Notes under the pieces: model-generated
What the model saw: the letters and a program-made list of their open reading frames with translations, nothing else
Database searches by the model: none
Told to the model about the DNA's origin: nothing
Shown: positions 42,370 to 51,508 of the stretch, piece after piece
Layout: each line of letters opens with the position of its first letter
Numbering within the stretch: the first letter of the stretch is position 1
Assembly (NCBI RefSeq): GCF_026343335.1
Contig: NZ_JAPELX010000001.1
Span: 8,246,001 to 8,310,000, forward strand
Direction: 5' to 3'
Source: Streptomyces sp. NBC_00078
GTDB taxonomy: Bacteria; Actinomycetota; Actinomycetes; Streptomycetales; Streptomycetaceae
DNA length: 64,000 bases
Position numbers and translations under genes: made by a program

Positions 42370-43815
42370 TCAGCTGCGCTGGGCCACCCCCGCCAGCCGC
42401 GTCGGCGGAAGATACTCCCGCACATACGTCCGCTCCCAGCACGCGCCCGTCTCCCGTAGCTCGCGCCAGCTCGTGTACTGGTAGCGGAAGAGGCGGGCGC
42501 GGATGTAGCGGGGCGGCGCGTCGGGCGGGAACGGGGACCGGCGCAGCAGCCGCAGCGTGTCGCGGTCGTTCTCCAGCAGCCGTTCCACCAGGGCGCCGAA
42601 CCATGCCCCGGCGTACGAGGGGGAGAGCGCGGCGAACCACATCAGCCAGTCCAGGCGCAGGTGGTACGGCGCGAACTGACGTGGCCAGCGCCCTGGATCG
42701 CCCGGCTTGCCCTTGAACTCGTACTCCCGCCACTCCGAGTCCTCGTGCGGTACGGCGTCGTCCGTGCCCTCGATCACCACCTCGTACCGCTGCCGGCTGA
42801 CGCTGCCGAACGCGCCGTAGGTGTTGACCAGGTGGAGCGGGTCGAAGGAGCGGTTCATCACCTGGCGGCGGGAGAGCATGTTGCGGACCGGTTGGTGACT
42901 GAGGGTGAGGAGCAGCGCGGCGACGACGAGGACCACGACCTCGTACCAGAGGGGCGCGCCTGGCACGGACGGCGCGTCGGCCGGGAGCCCGAGCGCCGAG
43001 ACGGCGAGTACGACGGTGATCCAGTTCAGCCAGGCGAAGTTGCCCGACAGCACCAGCCACAGCTGGGTGACGATCATCAGGGACGCGGCGGCCGTGGCGA
43101 CCGGCTGGGGAGTGAACAGCAGTACGGGGACGAGGAGTTGTGTGACGTGGTTGGCGGCCACCTCGACGCGGTGCAGGGGCCGCGGGAGGTGGTGGAAGAA
43201 CCAGCTCAGCGGACCCGGCATCGGCTGCGTCTCGTGGTGGTAGTCCAGGCACGTCAGCTTCCGCCAGCACGCGTCGCCGCGCATCTTGATCAGGCCCGCG
43301 CCGAACTCCACCCGGAACAGGATCCAGCGCAGCAGGAACAGGACCACGATCGGCGGGGCCACGTCGTCGTTGCCGAGGAAGACGGCCAGGAAGCCCACTT
43401 CCAGCAGCAGGGACTCCCAGCCGAACGCGTACCAGGTCTGGCCGACGTTGACGATCGACAGGTACAGCGCCCACAGGAGAAGCCACAGCGCCATCCCCGC
43501 CCAGAGCGGGAGCCGGGAGTCCAGCCCGGCGGTCAGCGCCGCCGAGGCGGCGCAGCCAGTCCAGCAGCAGACCGCGAAGAAGCGGTCCGAATAGTGGAGT
43601 TGGAACAGGCTCGGCGCCTGCCTGAAGCGGACCCGCTCGACGAAGAGGGGGACCGGCAGCATGCCCCGCTCACCGATCAGCGCCCGGAACTGCCGCGCCG
43701 CCGTCAGGAACGCCACGAGGTACAGGCCGGCCAGCGCCCGCTGGAAGACCAGCCGGCTCCACCAGTACTCGGGTGCGGTGAACCAGTCCACGGCCGTGCG
43801 CTCCTCACTCCACAT
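42370..43815 (-). CDS. Lipase maturation factor-like membrane protein
   Basis: The 481-aa protein has many hydrophobic helices in its first ~350 residues (LWLLLWALYLSIVNVGQTWY, VVLFLLRWILFRVEFGAGLIK) and a C-terminal soluble part (YEVVIEGTDD, WREYEFKGKPGDP, PYHLRLDWLMWFAALS) typical of LMF1-like proteins. RVEFGAGLIKMRGDACW is a signature of the family. Bacterial members have no proven role; assistance in folding or export of secreted enzymes is inferred from the eukaryotic relative. ATG 43815 is preceded by AAGG. It is convergent with the fuconolactonase remnant. Confidence 0.92.
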   Translation of the reverse strand: MWSEERTAVDWFTAPEYWWSRLVFQRALAGLYLVAFLTAARQFRALIGERGMLPVPLFVERVRFRQAPSLFQLHYSDRFFAVCCWTGCAASAALTAGLDSRLPLWAGMALWLLLWALYLSIVNVGQTWYAFGWESLLLEVGFLAVFLGNDDVAPPIVVLFLLRWILFRVEFGAGLIKMRGDACWRKLTCLDYHHETQPMPGPLSWFFHHLPRPLHRVEVAANHVTQLLVPVLLFTPQPVATAAASLMIVTQLWLVLSGNFAWLNWITVVLAVSALGLPADAPSVPGAPLWYEVVVLVVAALLLTLSHQPVRNMLSRRQVMNRSFDPLHLVNTYGAFGSVSRQRYEVVIEGTDDAVPHEDSEWREYEFKGKPGDPGRWPRQFAPYHLRLDWLMWFAALSPSYAGAWFGALVERLLENDRDTLRLLRRSPFPPDAPPRYIRARLFRYQYTSWRELRETGACWERTYVREYLPPTRLAGVAQRS

Positions 43816-44064
43816 TGTCGCGCCGAACCTTATGTCACGCTCCGTGTGTCCTTCTTCCGCTTGCGTAACCCACGTGAATGACGCTGAATGACGCAGACAA
43901 CAGTGACGCATCGCCTGCAGTGAGGCGGGAAGACGAGCTGCGCGCTGCATCTTCGACAGTCCCACCGGTGTCCCCGACGGCTGACCACCGATCGAGACCG
44001 GGAGCCTGGAATTCCTCCCTCCTCCCCGGTCGAAGAATCGGGGGAAGCCTGGCAAGGTGGGCCC

Positions 44065-46152
44065 ATGGTTGATCGGGGCGTGAGCGCCCTGTCTCTCCCG
44101 GACGACTGGCCCGCCCACCCGGATCCGATCCTGGCGCTCAACCGCATGGGCAGCTTCGACTGGGACCTGGACAGCGGTCTGTTCCACATGGACTCCCAGG
44201 CCCACGAGGTCTTCGACCTGCGCCCTGACGAGTACGACGACCACCCCGAGACCCTTGCCGTACGGGTGCCCAGATCCGAGGCCTACCGGCTCGACGCGGT
44301 GGTCGCGCAGGCCATGAAGGACGGCAGCGAGAACTACGGCGCCTACTTCCGCATCCGCCGCCGCGACGGCACCCTGCGCTGGACCCACACCCAGGGCTAC
44401 ATCCGGCGCGACGAGACGGGCCGTCCGCGCCGCATCATCGGCATCGTCCGGGACGCCACCCAGGAACTGGGCGACAGCGAGGCCCGCAGGGAGCAGGCCG
44501 CCCAGGACGCGGCCCGGCGCGAGCAGACCAACGTCGTCCAGCTCACCACGGCCGCCCTCGCGCACGCCCGTACCGTCCAGGACGTCATCGACGTCGTCAA
44601 GGACACCCACGGCCTCACCCATCTGGGCGCCACCAGCCTGGTCATGGGCCTGGTCGAGGCCGGCCGCATCCGGCTGATCGCGGAGGGCCCGGCGGGCAGC
44701 TTCGTCCCGGGCACCCTCGTCACCCGCATCGACGAGCCCTACCCGATGAGCGAGGCCGTACGGACCCTCACGCCCTGCTTCATCGAGTCGCCCGAGGAGT
44801 TCGCCGCGCGCTATCCCCTGCTGTGGCCGCACATCACCGGCCTGAAGATCACCGCGGCCGCCTATCTGCCGCTGATCGTCCAGGCCCGGCCGATCGGCGC
44901 GATGGGCCTGCTCTACAGCGACCGGCGTGGTTTTTCCACCGAGGACCGCAACGTGCTGCTCGCCCTCGGCAGCAGCATCGCGCAGAGCCTGCAGCGGGCC
45001 ACCTTCTACGAGCAGGAGAAGGACCTGGCCACCGGCCTCCAGCAGGCGATGCTGCCGCGCACCATCCCGAGTGTCCGGGGCGCCGACGTCGCCGTCCGTT
45101 ACCGCGCCGGTACCGCCGCCGGCTCCCTGGACCGGGACATCGGCGGCGACTGGTACGACCTGATCCCGCTGCCCGGCGGCAGGGTCGGCGCCGTCATCGG
45201 CGACGTCCAGGGCCACGACACGCACGCGGCCGCCGTCATGGGCCAGCTGCGCATCGTCCTGCGCGCCTATGCCGCCGAGGGGCACACCCCCGCGACCGTC
45301 ATGGCCCGCGCCTCCGTCTTCCTCAACGAACTGGACACGGACCGCTTCGCGACCTGCCTGTACGCGGAGGCCGACCTGTCCACCGGGGTGGTCCAGGTGG
45401 TCCGCGCCGGACACATCGACCCGCTGATCCGGAGCACGGACGGCAGCTGCCGTCGCGTCGCGGTCCCCGGCGGACTGCCGCTCGGTCTTTCCGCCGAGTT
45501 CGGGAGCCTGGAGTACCCGGTCGGCACCCTGGAACTCGACCCCGGCGACACCCTCCTGCTGTGCACAGACGGCCTGGTCGAACAGCCCGGCGCGGATCTC
45601 GACGAGGGCGTGCAGGTCCTCACCGCGCTCATCGCCTCCGGCCCGCAGGACGTACGGGACCTCGCGGACTGCCTCATCGACGTGGCCGAGGAACGCGGCG
45701 GCGACGACGACGTGGCGCTGCTCCTGCTGCGCCGCCGCGCCCTGGACACCGCGCAGCCCGGCGGCCGGCTCCAGCAGCACGTGGCACCCGGCGACCCCGA
45801 GGCCCTCACCCAGGCCCGGCACATGATCGGGGCCGCGGTCCGTGCCTGGGGCGCCAAGGAGCGCGCCGACGAGATCGAGCTGGTCGCCGACGAGATGATC
45901 ACCAACGCGCTGATGCACACCGAGGGCTCCGCGATCGTGACCCTCAGGGTCCTCGGCGGCAGCGACCGCCGTCTGCGCGTCGAGGTCGAGGACTCCTCCA
46001 GTGCCCTGCCGCGCCGCCGTGAGGCGGGGGAGTCGGGCGTCTCCGGGCGGGGCCTGCTGCTGGTCGAACTGCTCACGGATGCGTGGGGCGTGGAGGCCCG
46101 GGGCGGCGGCAAGTGCGTGTGGTGCGAGTTCGTGGTCCCCGGACTCGACTGA
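44065..46152 (+). CDS. PAS-GAF-SpoIIE phosphatase-HATPase regulator
   Basis: The 695-aa protein has a PAS domain (about 20-130, ending in RRIIGIVRDATQEL), a GAF domain (about 150-320), a PP2C/SpoIIE phosphatase (about 325-560: IGGDWYDLIPLPGGR, IGDVQGHD, LLCTDGLVE, GGDDDVALLLL) and a C-terminal GHKL ATPase (DEMITNALMHTEG, SGRGLLLVELL). It combines an RsbU-like phosphatase with an RsbW-like kinase and likely sets partner-switching of a sigma factor via an anti-anti-sigma protein. Metal-binding Asp residues are intact. It has no membrane helices, so sensing is cytoplasmic. No anti-anti-sigma gene is adjacent. Confidence 0.94.
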   Translation: MVDRGVSALSLPDDWPAHPDPILALNRMGSFDWDLDSGLFHMDSQAHEVFDLRPDEYDDHPETLAVRVPRSEAYRLDAVVAQAMKDGSENYGAYFRIRRRDGTLRWTHTQGYIRRDETGRPRRIIGIVRDATQELGDSEARREQAAQDAARREQTNVVQLTTAALAHARTVQDVIDVVKDTHGLTHLGATSLVMGLVEAGRIRLIAEGPAGSFVPGTLVTRIDEPYPMSEAVRTLTPCFIESPEEFAARYPLLWPHITGLKITAAAYLPLIVQARPIGAMGLLYSDRRGFSTEDRNVLLALGSSIAQSLQRATFYEQEKDLATGLQQAMLPRTIPSVRGADVAVRYRAGTAAGSLDRDIGGDWYDLIPLPGGRVGAVIGDVQGHDTHAAAVMGQLRIVLRAYAAEGHTPATVMARASVFLNELDTDRFATCLYAEADLSTGVVQVVRAGHIDPLIRSTDGSCRRVAVPGGLPLGLSAEFGSLEYPVGTLELDPGDTLLLCTDGLVEQPGADLDEGVQVLTALIASGPQDVRDLADCLIDVAEERGGDDDVALLLLRRRALDTAQPGGRLQQHVAPGDPEALTQARHMIGAAVRAWGAKERADEIELVADEMITNALMHTEGSAIVTLRVLGGSDRRLRVEVEDSSSALPRRREAGESGVSGRGLLLVELLTDAWGVEARGGGKCVWCEFVVPGLD

Positions 46153-46193
46153 TCCCCTCTGGCACTGTCGGTGCCGGATGGCACTCTGGACGT

Positions 46194-47057
46194 ATGCCGG
46201 AACTCCCCGAGGTCGAAGCACTCAAGGACTTCCTCACCGAGCACCTGGTCGGTCACGAGGTCGTGCGGGTGCTGCCCGTCGCGATCAGCGTCCTCAAGAC
46301 GTACGACCCCCCGCCCACGGCCGTCGAGGGCCGCGAGGTCACCGCCGTGCACCGGCACGGCAAGTTCCTGGACCTGGAGACGGACGGCGGCCCGCACTTC
46401 GTGACCCATCTGGCCCGCGCGGGCTGGCTGCACTGGAAGGACAGACTTCCCGACGGCCCGCCCCGCCCCGGCAAGGGACCACTCGCCCTGCGCGTGGCCC
46501 TGGAGACGGGGGCGGGCTTCGACCTCACGGAGGCGGGCACCCAAAAACGCCTCGCTGTGTACGTGGTCCGGGACCCCCAGGAGATCCCGGGCGTGGCCCG
46601 CCTCGGCCCCGACCCGCTCGCGGACGACTTCGACGAGAGACGCTTCACGGAACTCCTCCGACCCGAGCGGCGCCGGCTCAAGGGGGCCCTGCGCGACCAG
46701 AGCCTGATCGCGGGCGTGGGCAACGCGTACAGCGACGAGATCCTGCACGCCGCGAAGATGTCCCCGTTCAAACTGGCCGCGTCCCTCACACCCGAGGACA
46801 CCACCCGCCTCTACGAGGCCCTGCGGGCCACGCTCACCGAGGCGGTCGAGCGCTCCCGGGGAGTGGCGGCGGGCCGGCTGAAGGCGGAGAAGAAGAGCGG
46901 CCTGCGTGTCCACGGCCGCACCGGTGAACCCTGCCCGGTGTGCGGCGACACGATCCGCGAGGTCTCCTTCAGCGATTCCTCGCTGCAGTACTGCCCGACC
47001 TGCCAGACGGGGGGCAAGCCACTGGCGGACCGGCGGATGTCACGGCTGCTCAAGTAG
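46194..47057 (+). CDS. Fpg/Nei-family DNA glycosylase
   Basis: The 287-aa base-excision repair enzyme begins MPELPEVEALKDFL, giving Pro1 (after Met removal) and the catalytic Glu. It has the helix-two-turn-helix GALRDQSLIAGVGNAYSDE and a C-terminal zinc finger with two CxxC pairs (CPVCG and CPTCQ). It removes oxidised bases and nicks DNA. Start at ATG 46194 is fixed by the obligatory MPELPE terminus; the longer upstream frame is discarded. It follows the phosphatase gene by 41 bp. Confidence 0.95.
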   Translation: MPELPEVEALKDFLTEHLVGHEVVRVLPVAISVLKTYDPPPTAVEGREVTAVHRHGKFLDLETDGGPHFVTHLARAGWLHWKDRLPDGPPRPGKGPLALRVALETGAGFDLTEAGTQKRLAVYVVRDPQEIPGVARLGPDPLADDFDERRFTELLRPERRRLKGALRDQSLIAGVGNAYSDEILHAAKMSPFKLAASLTPEDTTRLYEALRATLTEAVERSRGVAAGRLKAEKKSGLRVHGRTGEPCPVCGDTIREVSFSDSSLQYCPTCQTGGKPLADRRMSRLLK

Positions 47058-47183
47058 TCGCCGACGCGCTCGCGGCCCGGACGAGCCGGCAGGGCCTTGA
47101 AGGGGCGGATGCGGGGAACGGCGCGGCCGGTCACGAGGGCGTCGCAGACGATCGACGGCCCATCGGCACTTCCAGCGGTGCGC

Positions 47184-47840
47184 TCAGCCGTGCTGGAGCG
47201 TCACGAGGTGTTCCCCGGTCGCGGTGCGCACCTCGTACCGGGCGATCTCACCGGTGTGCATGGCCGAGCTGCCCTGGACGGTGATCGGGCGGGCGTCGTG
47301 GCCGGGGACGGTCCAGCTGCTGACGGTCTGTTCGGAGCCGTCGCGGCCGATGGCGATCAGACGACAGGAACGCGGGCCCGCGCCGTCCTTCACCTCCAAC
47401 TTGACCCGGCTGCCCGATTTCTCGTCCTGGGTCGTCACCTGGGCCCACACGCCCGACTTCGTGTCGGTCGCCGCCATCCGTACGGCCGCGTTGCGCGTGC
47501 TGCCCTCCGCCATCATCGTGAGCCCGGGCCCGGCCACCCCGATCACCAGGGACGCGGCCACGGCGTACAGGAAGCGCCGGCGTCCGGCCCGGTGCCGGGT
47601 CGCCACCGCGGCCAGCAGCCGGTCCAGCAGCTGGGGGCCGGGCCGGGTCAGGGGACTCACGAACCGTGGCGTCGACCGGCGATACAGCATCATCTGCCGG
47701 GTGATGGGTCCGAATTCGGTCACGGAGGCCGCGCAGCGCGTGCACTCCATGAGGTGGTCCTCGAAGCGGAAGGCGTCCGCCTCGTCCAGCACGCCGAGCG
47801 CGTACGCGGCGACGTCGCGATGCCTCTCCTGGGACCTCAT
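47184..47840 (-). CDS. Zinc-type anti-sigma factor
   Basis: The 218-aa protein has the ZAS motif HLMECTRC (His-x3-Cys-x2-Cys) after a helical DVAAYALGVLDEADAFRFED, a transmembrane helix near residues 90-110 (FLYAVAASLVIGVAGPGLTM), and an extracytoplasmic part similar to anti-sigma-K domains (ENG-type beta region, ending GEHLVTLQHG). It should hold the upstream ECF sigma factor inactive at the membrane. GAGGAT precedes the ATG. The gene is last in the sigma - unknown - anti-sigma series, 151 bp after the middle gene. Confidence 0.92.
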   Translation of the reverse strand: MRSQERHRDVAAYALGVLDEADAFRFEDHLMECTRCAASVTEFGPITRQMMLYRRSTPRFVSPLTRPGPQLLDRLLAAVATRHRAGRRRFLYAVAASLVIGVAGPGLTMMAEGSTRNAAVRMAATDTKSGVWAQVTTQDEKSGSRVKLEVKDGAGPRSCRLIAIGRDGSEQTVSSWTVPGHDARPITVQGSSAMHTGEIARYEVRTATGEHLVTLQHG

Positions 47841-47991
47841 GCCGAATCCTCGTGCCGTTGGGTGTGGGTGGGGTTACTCCTTGCTCCCACCGGTACGCAC
47901 CAGACAGCCGAATCACTCAAGGCACCTACAGAATCGCAAGCAAGTGATTCGGAGCCGTCAGGGCCGCGGATTGGCCCGAATCTCAACAAGG

Positions 47992-48507
47992 CTAAAAAAG
48001 GTGGATGGCGAGGTGACCGAGCGGCAGACCCAGTTGCCACGCCTTCGTCCACACCTTCGGGCCCTCGTCCTCGCCGGCCGCCCCGGCCCCGCCCGGCACC
48101 GCGTTCAGGTCGGGCGCGAGCAGCTCGGTCTCCTCCAGCCAGCGCCAGGCCGCCTCAGCAAGCTCCAAGTCCGGAACACAGCCGCCGGACTCGGCCGCTT
48201 CGGCGGCGACCGCGGTCATCCGCTCACGCACCCAGTCCTGCCACGGCTGGTCGTACGCCGTCAGCGACAGCCAGGTCTCCAGCTGGGTGACCACCCTGAT
48301 GCCGGGGAGCTCGCCGTCCGTGTCCGAGAGGAAGACGGTCAGCGCCAGGGCGTCCCGCCCGGCGCGGAACTCGAAGGACGTCGGTGGCATCAGGTCGCCC
48401 GTCCGCAGCAACTCGTCGGCGATGTACTCGGCGTACAGCCAGGCCATGGGGACGACCAGTTCACCGCCGCCGGTGCCGTCCGTGCTCTCTTGACCTCTGT
48501 GCAGCAT
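47992..48507 (-). CDS. Conserved hypothetical between sigma and anti-sigma genes
   Basis: The 171-aa soluble acidic protein (MAWLYAEYIADELLRTGDLM, LEETELLAPDLNAVPGG) has no recognised domain. ATG 48507 follows an AG-rich site immediately upstream. It has no signal peptide or membrane helix. Its place between an ECF sigma factor gene and the matching anti-sigma gene, same strand, suggests a regulatory or co-expressed role, which is inference. Confidence 0.75.
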   Translation of the reverse strand: MLHRGQESTDGTGGGELVVPMAWLYAEYIADELLRTGDLMPPTSFEFRAGRDALALTVFLSDTDGELPGIRVVTQLETWLSLTAYDQPWQDWVRERMTAVAAEAAESGGCVPDLELAEAAWRWLEETELLAPDLNAVPGGAGAAGEDEGPKVWTKAWQLGLPLGHLAIHLF

Positions 48508-48665
48508 CCCTTCCTGCCTTCCTCCGGTGCGTGCGCGTCGCCCGAATCCGGGCCCCTGTGTGAGGCCCCCCGAGCCCCCAGTCCGGAACACGGATGAGGA
48601 CAGCTGATTGCTCAACCGGGGTCCTCAGCAAGGCGCTTTACGGAGGTTTGACTCAGCCGACGGTT

Positions 48666-49211
48666 TCACCGCAGGTCGGCCGAATATCCCGGAAGCACCC
48701 GGCGCAGGGCGCGCAGCGCGTAGTACGCGCGGGACTTCACGGTACCGGCAGGGATTCCGAGGGTTTCGGCGGCTTCCGCAACACTCGCCCCCTGGAAGTA
48801 CACGAGCACCAGGACTTCACGGTGCTGCGGAGTGAGTGTCTTCACAGCCTCGCGTACGTCGAGGGCGGCGGCCGCCCGCTCGGCGTGGTCGCCGATCACC
48901 CGGGCGTTCTCCAGGATCGCGTCCCCGACCTCGGGCGGCCGTGCCTGCCGGGCCCGTCGCGCGTCGATGGCGAGCCGTCGTCCGACGGTCATGAGCCACG
49001 GCCGTACGGAATCGAAGTCGTCGGCGCGCAGCGCCTCGGGATGCTGCCAGGCGCGGACGAGGGTCTCCTGCACGAGGTCCTCGGCCCGCTGCCGGTCGCC
49101 GTCACAGAGCCGGAGCAGGAGCGCGAAGAGGGGCCGGCCGTGCTCCCGCTGCAGTGCGGCGAGCTCGTGGTCGGCGGTCGTCCCGTTCGTGAGGGTGGTT
49201 CCGGCCGTCAT
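48666..49211 (-). CDS. ECF RNA polymerase sigma factor
   Basis: The 181-aa protein has sigma region 2 (RLCDGDRQRAEDLVQETLVRAWQ in two parts: the DLVQETLVRAW recognition helix, then PWLMTVGRRLAIDARRAR) and region 4 (LTPQHREVLVLVYFQGASVA, TLGIPAGTVKSRAYYALR). Group resembles SigL/SigK-type factors controlled by zinc anti-sigma factors. ATG 49211 is preferred to the GTG-type extension upstream. It is divergent from the CapA gene, with 234 bp between starts. Confidence 0.94.
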   Translation of the reverse strand: MTAGTTLTNGTTADHELAALQREHGRPLFALLLRLCDGDRQRAEDLVQETLVRAWQHPEALRADDFDSVRPWLMTVGRRLAIDARRARQARPPEVGDAILENARVIGDHAERAAAALDVREAVKTLTPQHREVLVLVYFQGASVAEAAETLGIPAGTVKSRAYYALRALRRVLPGYSADLR

Positions 49212-49445
49212 GGGCGTATGGCATCGCAGTGGACCGGTTTGGGACAGGGTCCGCACCAGGCTCTGCGGCGGACGGTCGATCGCGTCGACGAACGGTTCGA
49301 CGAACGGTTCCGGACACCGCCGGACGCGGTCCTGGAGGCCTGTTCACGGGCGCCGGACGGGCTAATCGGTGGGCCGGGGTTGTTTGGGGGCGCCCAGAAG
49401 TTCGTACCTATTTGTCCGTAAATAGGACCACAGTGGGGTGAGCTG

Positions 49446-50600
49446 ATGATTGCACGCAGACGACAGGTTGCCCTGGCCCTGACGGCCCTGCTGGCAGCGG
49501 GCGCCGCCTGCCAGGCCCGGCACCACCAACCGTCCACCGCCGGACGGCCGGCCCCGGCCCAGTCCGCAGCCCGCGGATTCACGCTGGTCGCCTCCGGCGA
49601 CGTCCTCCCGCACAGCACGGTCATCGACCGTGCGCGCTTCGACGCCGGTGGCACCGGCTACGACTTCCGTCCGATGCTCCAGGGCGTCGAACCCGTCATC
49701 TCCCGCGCCGATCTGGCGCTGTGTCACATGGAGACCGTCTACGGGGCGAACGGTGACTACACCGACCACCCCGTCTTCAAGTCCCCGCCCGAGATCGCCC
49801 AGGGCCTCGCAGCGACCGGCTACGACGGCTGCTCCACGGCCTCCGAACACAGCCTCGACGACGGAGCCGACGGTGTCCGCCGCACTCTCGACGCCCTCGA
49901 CCGCGCGGGTGTGCGGCACACCGGTTCGGCACGCACCGAGGCCGAGGCGCGCACCGTCACGATCCTGCGCGCAGGCCCCGCCAAGGTCGCCCACCTCGCC
50001 TACACCTTTGACACCGGCGGCCATCCGCTGCCGCAGGGCCAGCCGTGGGCCGTGAACCTGATGAACGAGAACAGCATCATCACGGACGCCCGGGCGGCCC
50101 GGCGGGCGGGCGCCGACGTGGTGGTCGTCTCCCTGCACTGGGGCACCGAATGGCAGGACGCGCCCGACCGGCAACAGCTCGCGCTGTCCCAGCAGCTGAC
50201 CGCCTCCCGCACGGGCGGGCGCCCCGACGTCGACCTCATCCTCGGCACCCACGCCCACGTCCCGCAGGCGTACGAGAAGGTCAACGGCACCTGGGTCGTC
50301 TACGGCATGGGCGATCAGATCGCAGGCGAGATGGCCGACAACGCCGGAGCCCAGGACCCGCGCGGCAACGAGTCCACCCTCGGCCGCTTCACCTTCACCC
50401 GGCCCGCCCGGCCGGGGGGCCGCTGGGAGGTCACCAAGGCGGAGTTCATTCCGCAGATGTTCGACGTCGACGCCGGACGGGTGGTGAACCTCAACCAGGC
50501 GCTCGCCCAGGGCGCGGAGGTGAAGGCCGTACGCGACGCGATCCGGGACGTGGTGCTCAGCCGGGGCGCCGCGAAGGACGGGCTGGCGATGGGGCAGTAG
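49446..50600 (+). CDS. CapA-family lipoprotein (metallophosphatase-like)
   Basis: The 384-aa protein has a lipobox (LLAAGAAC, Cys22) and the CapA/PgsA fold: LVASGDVLPHS, ALCHMETVYG, VVVSLHWGTEWQ and ILGTHAHVPQAYE with conserved His/Asp metal ligands. CapA proteins are linked to poly-gamma-glutamate synthesis, but many actinobacterial members stand alone and act on the cell envelope in unknown ways. GGTGAG precedes the ATG. No capB or capC genes are nearby. Confidence 0.92.
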   Translation: MIARRRQVALALTALLAAGAACQARHHQPSTAGRPAPAQSAARGFTLVASGDVLPHSTVIDRARFDAGGTGYDFRPMLQGVEPVISRADLALCHMETVYGANGDYTDHPVFKSPPEIAQGLAATGYDGCSTASEHSLDDGADGVRRTLDALDRAGVRHTGSARTEAEARTVTILRAGPAKVAHLAYTFDTGGHPLPQGQPWAVNLMNENSIITDARAARRAGADVVVVSLHWGTEWQDAPDRQQLALSQQLTASRTGGRPDVDLILGTHAHVPQAYEKVNGTWVVYGMGDQIAGEMADNAGAQDPRGNESTLGRFTFTRPARPGGRWEVTKAEFIPQMFDVDAGRVVNLNQALAQGAEVKAVRDAIRDVVLSRGAAKDGLAMGQ

Positions 50601-50608
50601 GCCGGACC

Positions 50609-50947
50609 ATGCCCGCGCGGACCGCCTCTCAGGACGGGCTCGGGGAGGCCGATGCCGACGAGCGGCTCGGCGTGCGCGACGCGGGCGGGCAGCCGGGGCG
50701 CAGCGGGGCGGAGAGCGGAGCCCCGGCGCCGGCGGTCGCCCCTTGTTTCCGCCAGCCGCCCTTCAGTGCCGGGGCCCGCCCGCTGTGGGGAGGTGACGCG
50801 CCCGTGTTCACCCCCTACGGCACGCATTTCACCCAGACGTTCCACGGGTGCTGCCCCGATCGCTCGACGCCGCGAAGGACCGAAGCGGACAACCGCATGG
50901 CCGTCCTCGCCGAGCCGGGTGAAGAAGCCGTGTTCCGTGGCCGGTGA
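50609..50947 (+). CDS. Hypothetical 112-aa ORF after capA
   Basis: From ATG 50609, 8 bp after the capA stop, the frame is open for 112 codons with consistently G/C third positions, ending near VLAEPGEEAVFRGR. A central segment (FTPYGTHFTQTFHGCCPD) is distinctive but not recognised. The ribosome binding site is weak. It may be a real small gene, a truncated relic, or chance in high-G+C sequence. The 356-bp space between capA and the stress protein gene holds nothing else. Confidence 0.35.
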   Translation: MPARTASQDGLGEADADERLGVRDAGGQPGRSGAESGAPAPAVAPCFRQPPFSAGARPLWGGDAPVFTPYGTHFTQTFHGCCPDRSTPRRTEADNRMAVLAEPGEEAVFRGR

Positions 50948-50956
50948 CCGTGACGC

Positions 50957-51418
50957 CTACGGCACCACGGTCACCGGCCACCGTCCGGCCTTCACCAGCC
51001 GGATGGCCACCGAGCCGACGATCCGGTGCCCTGCCTGCTCCGAGGCGCCCACCACCACCGCGTCCGCCTTCAGCTCGTCGGCCGCCTTCACCAGGCCGCC
51101 GTACGGGTCACCGCGGAACGTGTGGAACTCCCAGCGGACGTCGAATATCCCCTTCATCCGCTCGGTCGCGTCCCGGATCTGGGCGACCAGGTCCTCCGCG
51201 ATCGCGTCCGTCGTCTCGGCGACCGGCACCCCCATGGCCGCACCGGCCGCCATCACCGGCTGCACGTACACGACGGCGAGCAGCGCATGCTGGCGCCGGG
51301 CCAGGCCGCCGGCATATGCCGCGGCGCGCAGTGAGGAGTCGGAGCCGTCCACTCCGACCACGATGACCTTGGGCCCGTCGGTGCCCCGCTCGAACTGGTT
51401 GGAGTGCTGTTCCGTCAC
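50957..51418 (-). CDS. Universal stress protein (UspA)
   Basis: The 153-aa protein has the USP fold with VIVVGVDGSDSSLRAAAYAG at the N-terminus and the ATP-binding type ending ADAVVVGASEQAGHRIVGSV, ARPVTVVP-like (GRWPVTVVP). The G-2x-G-9x-G(S) loop is partly altered (GASEQAGHRIVGS). Cytoplasmic, stress or dormancy associated. The GTG start at 51418 is only 91 bp from the divergent lysX start, suggesting shared regulation. Confidence 0.92.
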   Translation of the reverse strand: MTEQHSNQFERGTDGPKVIVVGVDGSDSSLRAAAYAGGLARRQHALLAVVYVQPVMAAGAAMGVPVAETTDAIAEDLVAQIRDATERMKGIFDVRWEFHTFRGDPYGGLVKAADELKADAVVVGASEQAGHRIVGSVAIRLVKAGRWPVTVVP

Positions 51419-51508
51419 GGCTGCGAGGCTATCGGAAGCCCCAGGTCCCCCCGTCATGCGGGACCTCTCGACGGGCGCGGCAGCCGTGCCCTTCCTACAG
51501 TCGGAACC

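Noticed and set aside
42370..46221. A 1283-codon minus-strand open frame spanning the lipase maturation factor and beyond
   Set aside because: Only the part below 43815 resembles a protein family. The remainder is the mirror of the well-identified PAS-GAF-SpoIIE gene and has Gly/Ala/Arg-rich antisense composition.
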